Source: Mytilus galloprovincialis
Taxonomy: Eukaryota; Mollusca; Bivalvia; Mytilida; Mytilidae
DNA length: 64,000 nucleotides
Direction of reading: 5' to 3'
Assembly: GCF_965363235.1 (NCBI RefSeq)
Contig: NC_134840.1
Span: 94,686,416-94,750,415 of the forward strand
In this document: in pieces, positions 23,401 through 35,400 of the stretch
How positions within the stretch are numbered: the first letter of the stretch is position 1
How the letters are laid out: every line of letters begins with the position of its first letter
Translations under genes and position numbers: made by a program
The notes under the pieces: model-generated
The model's input: only the letters and a program-made list of their open reading frames with translations
Told to the model about the DNA's origin: nothing
Databases searched by the model: none

Positions 23401-26400
23401 TGGTTTTTGTCAAAAATGAAAGTGGCCGCATCCGTGTTCATCCTCAACCTTTATATACGTTTTGTATTATCATCAAATACAACTTACATTTCAATATTAT
23501 GAATGAACACGAATGCGGCCACTTTCATTTTAGACGACAACCGTCTAAAAATTAACCAAAATGCTAAAATTTTGAAGATTTCAGTAATTTAGCATGACTT
23601 AATGATACTAGAACGCGATATTTGTGCATTGTATGTGGCAAAAACAGCTCATATTTATGTAGCAGAAGCATTTTACTTTCCAAAATATAGCTTAACCCTT
23701 TCGCCGATGAGTCCCGGTTTACCGGGATTCACGCTTCAGACAACTGACGATGAGTCCCGTTTTACCGGGATGGGAATACATCTTTTATGTTTCCCGCTCA
23801 AAACAGTGCAAACATGAGTTATCTTTCTTTGATGAATACCCGGATGAAAGTGTAAACATGGCGCTTCTGTTTGTTGAAAACCGTGTCAAAATCAGACGAA
23901 ATTTACGGAATTTAAAATGAGGGAACATTTTTTTTGAAAGAATATGGAAGAATTGAAGCCAAACAAGTATACTTTTTTGACGTAAAATGTCGTTTTATGT
24001 ACAAAACACTTGGAATGGACATCGTTCAGTGTGAGGAATTTGTACAGCCTCATAAAAATTTTCAAAATTTTGCCGTTTTGGGTTTAAAAATTACGATTTG
24101 GGGTCTAAAAGCAGAATTTTGAGAATTTCACCTAGATAATGCCGAAAATTTGAAAATTTGAATATTTTATGAAGAAACCAGATGCTCCGCAGGGCGTAGC
24201 TTTATACGACCGCAGAGGTTGAACCCTGAACGGTTGGGGCAAGTATGGACACAACATTCAAGCTGGATTCAGCTCTAAATTTGGATTGTGATTAAATAGT
24301 TGACACAGCATAGGTTTCTGACACAGAATGAATGTGTTCTAATGAACTTAAAATTTTTGTTTTCTCTTAGAGCAATTCACTATGCTGTTGAATATTAATC
24401 CTCTCAAAAAAATGTTTGAAGAAATTTTCTTTTTTATTTATGAAATTTCAAATGAGAAAAATTGAACCCAATTTTTTTAATCACATCCCCCTTTCCCTTA
24501 TTCCAAAACTAATCTCAATTAAAATTTCTAATGGAGTTTGCAACAATAACTACTCATTTAAATACATCATAAAATATTAAGATGTAAAAAAACTGCTTGT
24601 TATCACTGAATGGTAAAGATTATTTTAATTTATCAGTTGGTAGTAAAAAGTGAATATACATTGTATATTGTATATAACAAAGATTTAAGTTGATTCTGGA
24701 CAAAGAAAGATAACTCCAATTAAAAAAAAATCTTGCTATTGCACAATATTTTGCAATTAGATATTTCTTGCTTACTATTCTGGACAAAGAAAGATAACTT
24801 TAATTAAAAAAAAATTTGCTATTTCACAATATTGTGCAATTAGATATTTCTTGCCATTGCGCAATACTGTGCAATTGAAAAGACTTGCTATTGCACAATA
24901 CTTAATATAATAATTTTAGATCCTGATTTGGACCAACTTGAAAACTGGGCCCATAATAAAAAATCTAAGTACATTTTTGGATTCAGCATATCAAAGAACC
25001 CCAAGATTTCAATTTTTGTTAAAATCAGACTAAGTTTAATTTTGGACCCTTTGGACTTTAGTGTAGACCAATTTGAAAACAGGACCAAAAATGAAGAATC
25101 TACATACACAGTTAGATTTGGTATATCAAAGAACCCCATTTATTCAATTTTTGATGAAATCAAACAAAGTTTAATTTTGGACCCCGATTTGGACCAACTT
25201 GAAAACTGGGCCAATAATCAAGAATCTAAGTACATTTTTAGATTCAGCATATCAAAGAACCTAACTGATTCATTTTTTGTCAAAATCAAACTAAGTTTAA
25301 TTTTGGACCCTTTGGACCTTAATGTAGACCAATTTGAAAACGGGATCAAAAGTTAAGAATCTACATACACAGTCATGACAGTTAGATTCGGCATATCAAA
25401 GAACCCCAATTATTCAATTTTGATGAAATCAAACAAAGTTTAATTTTGGACCCTTTGGGCCCCTTATTCTGTTGGGACCAAAACTCCCAAAATCAATACC
25501 AACCTTCCTTTTATGGTCATAAACCTTGTGTTTAAATTTCATAGATTTCTATTTACTTATACTAACGTTATGGTGTGAAAACCAAGAAAAATGCTTATTT
25601 GGGTCCCTTTTTGGCCCCTAATTCCTAAACTGTTGGGACCTAAACTCCCAAAATCAATACCAACCTTCCTTTTGTAGTCATTAACATTGTGTTTAAATTT
25701 CATTGATTTCTATTTACTTAAACTAAAGTTATTGTGCGAAAACCAAGAATAATGCTTATTTGGGCCCTTTTTTGGCCCCTAATTCCTAAACTGTTGAAAC
25801 CAAAACTCCCAAAATCAATCCCAACCGTTCTTTTGTGGTCATAAACCTTGTGTCAAAATTTCATAGATTTCTATTAACTTAAACTAAAGTTATAGTGCGA
25901 AAACCAAGAAAATGCTTATTTGGGCCCTTTATGGCCCCTAATTCCTAAAATGTTGGGACCAAAACTCCCAAAATCAATACCAACCTTCCTTTTGTGGTCA
26001 TAAACCTTGTGTTAAAATTTCATAGATTTCCATTCACTTTTACTAAAGTTAGAGTGCGAAAACTAAAAGTATTCGGACGACGACGACGACGACGCCAACG
26101 TGATAGCAATATACGACGAAAAATTTTTCAAATTTTGCGGTCGTATAAAAATTATCAAAACATGAACAAAACTGTAAACATGGTGTTAGTGAATGAAATA
26201 AATACACAAATAACTACAAACAAGTTTTTATTGACATTTATTATGAAGATCTCCCACTTGAGTAATAGTAGCCAGGGAAGCCATCGTCTCAGAGTAGCTT
26301 CTCTCTGGGCAGCAATCGGTGAAAGGGATAAAGATTACATTTTCACAATTTTCTAAAACTGCTATGTTTTGGGGCCAAAAAGGGGTCTTACTGAACCTAC

Positions 26401-29400
26401 TCCTTTGATGGACTTGTTAGAAGGCTTATTAGATAGGCTAAGTACATTTGTTTTCTCTAGAAAATGTCTGACAAATTTTTACAAATTAACAAATAATCCT
26501 ATCATTAGTCTAGAAAATTGTCTTTAGGACCAGCTTCTCTTTAAGGCTGAGTGAAAATAGAAAATATCAAGGAGATTAAACTTGTCAGTTATGCTGAAAC
26601 ATATTTTCAATACAGGAAATGATTTCAATATTCTAAAGAAAATGAAAATTTAAAGAATTTTAAAATGGTGGAATTCTGAGTTTTGTATTTTCTGAGCTAA
26701 CCTATAACATGACTTTGTACATTTAAAATTATCAACATTTATCATCTACTTTAAAAATTTGAACATCAACATAGTACGTATATTTTAGTGTGGTATTTCT
26801 CAACATTTACGTGGAACAAATATGACATTGAAACAGAGGCAATACATACCTTATTATAACCACCAATATTCTGTACAACTTTAAACAGTCTGTAGAGATT
26901 CAGGTCTTTGTTAACAATAGCAGGTGCTTTATTTATGGGAGTACCTGGGGGGAAAAAAAGAGGAAAATTTCACATATTTTGAAGAAAATTCTTAACAATA
27001 TTATACATGAATGCCATCATGAAGGGTTCAACATAAACAAATGTAGTAAAATCTGGGACCATTTTATCATCATAATTACAGCATTTGATACAGGACTCTG
27101 AGCACCAATGTGAGAATATTCATAAGTGTTATAGTAAACCAAAAGGCTGGAATATTGTTTTATTTTAAAGAATTTTGTTTTCCTGTCACATCATTAGTAA
27201 TCTCTGATTGATTGATAAGTGTTTAACACCACTTTCATCACTGTTGACTATTTCACATGTTTCATGACAACCATTTTGGAGGAAGCCAGAATGCCTTGAT
27301 TAAACCACCGATCTTTGTTAGGAATACTGACAATGATTTGAGTCAAACACCTGCCATGTGCAGTGAAGTGTTCACAGGCTAGTTTCACTACACCACTGAG
27401 TAATTACTGTTACCTCTGCTAAACATATTCCACTAAGGGAAATCTAAGACTTAGATATATATCATGGTATAGAAAATTGTTTACTGTGAAAAGCCATTTA
27501 GAAATTCAAATTTATATTCGAAACTTTATCTAACCAGGATTTGAAGAGGGCAGGGTGTTAGTCAGAAATAGGGCAATTTTACGTGTGAATGTCATTGAAA
27601 AAAGGGCAATTTTACGATTAAATTTATATTATTGAAAAAATGGCAATTACGCCTCATAATGAATTAGCACATAATTTTTATCATGCATTATTGAAACATC
27701 AAGTTTCTGATAAAATGGGAGTTATGTAATTTTATTCTTTTGGCACATTTTTTTTCATAAATCTATAGTCATCATGCTGAAACCCTCTTTGAGAAACTTT
27801 TAACTTGCTGTGAATATTAAGATGTCTTGTAGATACCATAGCTTTCAGACCAATTACTAATTTTTAACATTGGGAATTCTTCATTGCACTTGATATATCA
27901 ATTAATGGAAGTAAAAATGCAAAATATAATTTTCAAAACATTTATTTTTGAAGTGTATTCGAGTGAAAATAATTTAAATTAATATTCTAATATGCATTTG
28001 CATTCAATTTGTTTTATTTTTAATCTTTTCACGAAAAGAAACATTAATTTAAGTAATATATTTTGAATAGGTGATAAATAAGGGGAAGTAATCAATTTGT
28101 TTGTCAAACTTTTTTGAAATTCATAAAATAATTTATGAGCTAAGTTTAAGGTAATTGGTGTTAATTAACAATGTGTTAGACACCAAAGCAGTCAGGTAAA
28201 GCCATACACTTAATGGGTCACTTAATTTGACAGCTTGCACAGGTAGCTGAACTTCCTGTTCATGGAACAGTTATGATTTTACCGGTATTTTAAAGGCAGA
28301 AAAATGCTGACTTTTCGGTGATAAAAACAGCAGGGCGTTCGCGGTACAACAGAAAAATAGCATGGGCATCAATGAAAAAGGGCGGGCGCTGCACCCTGTT
28401 CAATTGGTGTAGCTAGAACACTGCTTTTTATTTGATTCATTGAAATAATACCCGTTTTCTCATGAAAATTAAATGCAGATCACAAACATAACATCATTGT
28501 GTGTAATATTCTTGCAGCCATGCACCAACTTGTACACTCTTTTTGTTAATGAAGTACCTGACTAAATAATTACATAAACAAAATACATCATCAAGACAAT
28601 TTGATTTATAAATAATATTAAGGTGGTACCAAACACTCTGACTAAAATTTATTTGGCTCGTTTAATTTTCTTAAAATTTTGACAAAGTATTTACTTTGAC
28701 CCTTTGACAAAAATATAAAAATTTCAAAAAATTTGAACCAACTGTTTTATAAGAAAAATTACACTGGTTATATAGCAGTTTGATGAACACTTATTTTGAT
28801 CATTGAGAAGCTTGATATTCCCTTAACAACACGACGTAATCAAAACGTTTAGCTGATTTTACTGAGTTATCTCCCTGTAGTGTTTGGTACCACCTTAACA
28901 GATAATTTGTGCATAAGCATTTTTACCTCTATCGTCCATAAACTTGTAAAGCTGTGCTACAAAACAGTCTTTGGCTTCATTAGGTTCATCATCTGATGAC
29001 TAAAACATAAAATAACAAAAAAATTTTCAATGGCACAATATATTCATACCCAAATTTGACACTGGCAATCTTTTAATTATAAGCTGTCATAGGAAATACA
29101 TTCACATTAATTTCTTTCACATCTAAGACAAGACTATTAAGAATACAGCATACCTTTTTTCACCATTACCTTTTGGTTTCAACAATACATGTTAACAGGA
29201 GCTACTTTTCTACAGATTTTACAATATAAAGAATATACATTTAATTAACTCATTTGGTAGTAAAAAGCAGTTTAAATTTGTCATAAGACCAGGTAATTGT
29301 CTTAGTCCCAGAAATAAACATGTGTTTTTGGTTTCTCAATGAGAAGACCCTGACTGAACAAAGAGACAATAATATACATGAATTGATCAAAGTTTTTAAA

Positions 29401-32400
29401 TAATTTTACAGATATATTAACCAGTTACTACTACTTAATAAGTTTGTGATGAATAATTTACATTTATCAGGCCACAATTAAAAAATATTTTGGTTTGCCC
29501 AAACCCTACCCAAGGTTGAGACAGTGGGTAGGTACCGTAGGTAGGTTTTTTTTTGTTTTTTTTTAAAGAAATTGAAGTATCGGATGTTTATTAATCTTCA
29601 TGCCTATCTGATTAAAAAAAATTTCTTCAAATCAGGACAATAAAAGAATTTGAGTAGGCAGCTTTTTTCTGGGTAGGTAGGGTTTGGGCAAACAAACCTA
29701 TTCTTTTTTATGGCCTCAGCCAAGGCAAAATTTGTCAACCTTAATGATACATTTAAATAGCACAAAAACAGCATTTCAAACAACTATTGTTTAATAGTAT
29801 GAAACATACTTGATGTCACAGGCCTGAATCTATTAAATAATTGAGACATTAGCCCAAATAAATTCACACTAAAACTAGGGCACATTGATGTAACACAGCT
29901 CAGTCAAAGAGTAATGGAGAATGAATTTCATTTATTTTACACAAGTACTGTCAATTCCAACAAGTAAGACTTACAGAACTTAACAACACTGTTATCCAGA
30001 TCTTATATTAGTATAAACTGAAGATTAGATTATTGTGAAGGATAACTTTGTCACTTTTAATGCATTCTGATTCCGTAAAAAAAAAAGACCAAATGGTATA
30101 AAAAGTTTCGAAGATTTCAGTTATCTCCCTTTTCAAAATAAAGTTTTAAGCTTTTGTCCTCAAGTAATTTGATGAATTTAACAAGGAACCAGAATACATC
30201 TTACCAAAAACATTTTCATATTGAAATATGAAGCACTTATCTAGATGACTATGAAATACAACACAACACAATTTTGAACATAAATAGGTGCTTTATAATT
30301 CAATGAGAAACCTATTTTATTATACATTTATAATTCAGCATGTTAACAAACCACCTTGTTATTCAAGGAGTGAAAATGTGCACAGAAAATATAACTGTAA
30401 TACCTGTTTCAGGGGCTGAAACTAATATAAAGCAAAAATAAACACATACATGTAGCTTCTATTTATAAAAATTTATGTTTATCAATGCACAAAACTAATG
30501 CCCTATTCATTGTGCAACAAAAACAACTTTAAAATACTATCATTCTGGGATCATTAAGTGAAATTTAGATTAATTAAACTAAGTTAACTGAGAGAGGAAT
30601 GATAAAAAAATATAGGTTTCTTCTGTGAAAACAAATCCCTCCTGATTATACCTAATGGACTGACCATATTATGAACTTCCAATATACAACTACAGTAGTG
30701 TCCAAAATGACAAAGATTGATGCAACTATTGGATTCATACATCTTTCAGTCCAAGAAGTTAAAAAAATTTCTGACCAATAGTATTCAAAACAGCTGTGAT
30801 ATCAATGAATGAAAAAAAAAAAGTTTGAACAACTTTTGACAGCCTAACCTTTTACAGAATATACAACTTAAGCAAGGGTCCGGAAACGGTCATATATGCC
30901 AGACATGACCGATTTGGAAACTCAAAAGTCCTAAATCATTTATTGGGATTTAGGTCAAATTTTATTTTTCATCAGAAATAATTTCGGTCATTTCGTTGAG
31001 ATGCCTCGGGGAGCTATTGGCTAATGATCGCTAATCTCTTTACCTGTGTTTTTAATTCACACCTGGCTATTAATCACAAGCTCCGAACTAATATTATAAA
31101 GAAATTAAAATTCAATACCAACTGTCTTCATTATTTAATTACTTTTCAGCTAAGACAATTGTCAATTATGATTTAAAATTAAATTAAAACTTGATTTAAT
31201 TTACATAGAAAAAAGACTTTTTTCACTACTAACACACGTGCTTTGTTTATTATGATACGCAAGCCTAAAATTCTCTTCTTCAGATTTGACACTAAATCGT
31301 AAATATAAAATGACTTCTTGCTAAATCTCAAGCGATTTTGAGTCATTAAAATCATTTTATTCTTAAACTGTTGCCTTCCCTTAATTGCTCTTGATCAATT
31401 TTAGGAAAATGGTAGGATAAATCCTGAAGTAAACGCGATGCAACAGTTAAACAAGTTCGTTGATGCTACGAGTAGGAGCATACTCATGCAGTAATGAGAT
31501 TTTGACAATCTGTTTTTGAAAAGGGGCACCAACTTTTAAGTTATATGAAAATGACCGAAATTAGGTGAAAAAATTTCCGGATCCTTGAACTTAAGATATT
31601 CTTTGGTTTCTTGTATTGCTATGAAAATGCTGAATATGCATGACACATTGAAACTGCATTTCAAACAATAAATCATTTCACTGAATGAAAAGGTACGACC
31701 AAGTATTTAAAGAATTGAGATCAGACAAGAAGAAAAAAGTCATCACAAGTGGAATCTCCTTAATATTTTATTCATTGTATATTCCTATTTCATAACTATA
31801 ACATTAAGCGACCATGATATCAACAAAGGTTTGGAAACCATAGCAACACAATACCTACCTCTTCCTCATTAAAATCTTCATCCTCATCTGTACCAAGTAA
31901 TTCATCATGATCCCAGTCGACCGGTAAATCCTGGGTGTCATAATACATCAAGGTCTTTTCAAAGGCTGCAATAAATAAGGGAAACAACACTATATAAATT
32001 TCATGTATCCAAAATGTTTTTTTTGGTTGCTAACGTTTTCCTTTAATCTTATGAAGCATTCTATATGCGATCATATTCTATAATTTCTAGAAACAACTTA
32101 GTTTTTCAAAATTTCACATTTACCAGGAAGGACAGATGCAAAGACTGAGAAACAACAAAATTAGGCTGTATTCTCATCTTATGTCAGCCTCAAAATCTGT
32201 ACTGCTAGATAAACTTCTTGGCGAAATGCATAATAGAAAATATTTAAGTTTTTTGGTAAAAACATACCTGCTTTTAATGCTTTATCTTCATTCTTAATGG
32301 CAGCTTCTCTGGCAAATTCCTTCAACTCCTTTCTCTGTGCATGTATACTGTAAAATAAAAAGGATTACAAACATAAGCAAAGTTTTTGATGTTTAAGGAA

Positions 32401-35400
32401 CAAATTATGTTCTTGAACTCAATGTTTAATGAACAAATTATGTTCTTGAACTCGAATGAAAAAACACAACAATATTTTATGTTATTTTACCTGAGAGAAC
32501 ATAAACTGCTATCACAGAGGTATGTCTCGTCTTTTTTGTAATTTTGATAATGCAAATGTTGAAATCAGTTTAGCAATTTGAATTGTCATATAAAGATAAT
32601 GGAAATTAAAAACATAAATAGACTTGAGTTATTGCACATGTTTATTTCAATCTAAATATACTTACAATTTTCCATCCTTGAATGATTTGACCAATATATG
32701 ATCTTTTTTCTTAGGATCAGGTGGTTGAGCGTCTGGTAGAACGACTAAGACAGGAGCTTGCTGTTTTCTCTTATCTCCGAAGTCTAAAACCATCACCTTG
32801 CCAACCAGGTCCTTCAAACGACCTTTGTAACTTGCTCTCTTTGAGATACCATCTTCTGAACTTGTTTCATCTAATTCATCCTCATTCATTCTACATTAAA
32901 ATATTTTATTTACAAACGTTATCAAAGTAATACAGAAAATCTTTACTTGTTTTAAAGTAGACTTAGATAACTTATATCATTTAACCAACAATCAAATTTG
33001 CACATTATTTTGACATGAGACTACAAAACGAAATTGTAAAATTTTCATGAGACTTGCATACATGTAAATTGTTAATGATAACTTATTTTTAAATTTGGCT
33101 GTAGTCAACTTGAGTGCAGGATTTTTGAAAAAGTGAATAATCAGTGAGCTCGTTTTTACTATAAATATTTCCTTTGAATTAATTTTACCAGAATGATCAA
33201 GATTTTGGTACAATGCAAGATGTATCTAGAATGCTTTATTGTATCTGCTCTAGTGCAAATATATTCATTGTTTTATATTAACTTTTTTATGTAGTATATA
33301 TCTGTCAGACTTACCCTCCTCCACTATATCTGCCTCTCTTTGACTTCTTTCCATGCATTACTGGTGTACCAAAATGTTCAGGATGGGATAGAGGTAGGTT
33401 ATCCAAAGTCTGTAAAAAAATGTTTACATCTAATTAACTGTAATAATTTTCCCTTTCAATCAGAAGATGAACAGATTAATGGTTCATGTTCTGTGGCAAA
33501 ACAGGCAAATAATTTATACATGAAAGATACATGTGAAATCCCATATCACAGACGCATATATGCTTAAATACATTTACCATAATTTTACATGCCAAATTCA
33601 CCATTTTCTGTGCCCATGCTGAGTAGCCTTAAGATGGATTGTTTCTCCAGTTGTATATGGACTGTGTCTGCACCAAGTATATTTTTTAAGCTTTACTTTA
33701 ACTCTCTATGAATAGGTTGCTTTCACATGGACTGTGTCCGCATCAAGTAGCTATTACATGCATTCTGTCTGCACAAAGTAACTTTCACATGGATGATTCC
33801 TGCACCCAGGTATGTTTTATATTATTAACTTTACTCGAACTCTGTCTGCAATAGGATGCTTTTACGTGGACTTTGTCTGCACTAGCAAGCTTTCAAATGG
33901 ATTTTGTCTGCACCAAGCAACTTTACTTGAACTTTGTCTGCAATAGGATGCTTTTACGTGGACTTTGTCTGCACTAGCAAGCTTTCAAATGGATTTTGTC
34001 TGCACCAAGCAACTTTACTTGAACTTTGTCTGCAATAGGATGCTTTTACATGGACTTTGTCTGCACTACCAAGCTTTCAAATGAATTTTGTCTGCACCAA
34101 GCAACTTTACTTGAACTTAGTCTGCAATAGGATGCTTTTACATGGACTTTGTCTGCACTACCAAGCTTTCAAATGAATTTTGTCTGCACCAAGCAACTTT
34201 ACTTGAACTTTGTCTGCAATAGGATGCTTTTACGTGGACTTTGTCTGCACTACCAAGCTTTCAAATGAATTTTGTCTGCACAAAGCAACTTTACTTGAAC
34301 TCTGTCTGCAATAGGTTGCTTTGAGTTGGACTTTGTCTGCACTACCAAGCATTCTAATGGATATTGTCTGGACCAAGTAACGTTCACATGAACTTTGGCT
34401 GCACCATGTCTTTTACATGGACTGTGGCAGTACTAAGTACATTTTACATGGACTGTGTGTGCAGTAAGTAGCTTTTATGTAGACTGTGTCTGCAGTAAAA
34501 AGCTTTCACGTGGATTGTGTCTGAACTTCATAGTTTTTACATATTTTTTGTCTGCACCAAGGAGCTTTCCCTGGGCTACATCTACACTTTCATTAGTAGC
34601 TTTACATGGACAGTGCTGCCCTGGAAACTTTAAGTAGATATCACCAATGATAATAGATTGCGCCTACACAAGATTTTTTTTTATGGATTTGCTTGCACCA
34701 ACAGAAACAAGGTCAAGGAGAAATATTTCAGTCATGTTTTAACTATCAGTTACTTAGACATATAATAACGCAATAGTATAATTCTCAATTCTTTTCATAA
34801 CATATAGGGATAAATCTGTTTAATATTTTTTATCAATGACTTACCTCACTTTCAATAAAATGTTTTTCTCCTTTCAGGCATAACTGGGTTCTACGCAGAG
34901 TTCTTTCATCTCCGTCATTAAAAACTGAAATTGAAATAAGAATAAGATCAATGAGTAACATGTGAGATATTATTCATACTAAAGATTTAAAATTATTGTA
35001 TGCTTAACATATAATAAAACACTTTCTCAAGTTTGAGTACTTCCATTGACATCAGACATCAAACAATGACTGTAGCAAAGTAGGCTGTTAGTTAAAATAG
35101 GTTCAAATTCACTGACAAGTAAAACATGAGAGTACTCACCAACAGTATACATGCTAGAATCAGTCATCTTGTGGATGGTACCATTAACCATCTGACCAGA
35201 ATCTGGATCCTTTAGTTCTACCACTTCACCAATCTGAAATCAATCATCATACTTCCTGCATTTTTATCCAAAACATAAAATTATTTTAACATCAAACTTA
35301 TTTTTTTTATTTAGTCTGCAATTCAGACAATTCGTCAAACTGCATTTGAATTTTGTTTAGATTTAAAAGCCTATGAGACCCCTCCGGGTGTGGGAATTTC

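Larger units (their letters stand above)
23186..26406. mobile_element. Family A TIR element, copy 2, interrupted by nested insertions
   Basis: Same 'aaaggagtaggtccggtaag' left end and inverse right end as 3539-4079, and the same interior up to about 23690. Then some 2.65 kb of foreign sequence intervenes before the shared right end resumes with 'ttttggggccaaaaagggg' near 26368. Flanked by ARID4 exons 12 and 11. Confidence 0.8.

Noticed and set aside
23700..23785. Hammerhead-like 'cgatgagtcccg' followed by a small hairpin, twice
   Set aside because: Resembles the CUGAUGAG core, but the base before GAUGAG differs and no GAAA follows the hairpin, so the catalytic core is incomplete. A TTAA-type transposon end explains it better.
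24928..25356. 142-codon plus-strand frame with repeated SKYIF and FSISKN words
   Set aside because: Runs through the 271-bp tandem unit of a transposon; the peptide repeats only mirror the DNA repeat, and other copies shift frame.
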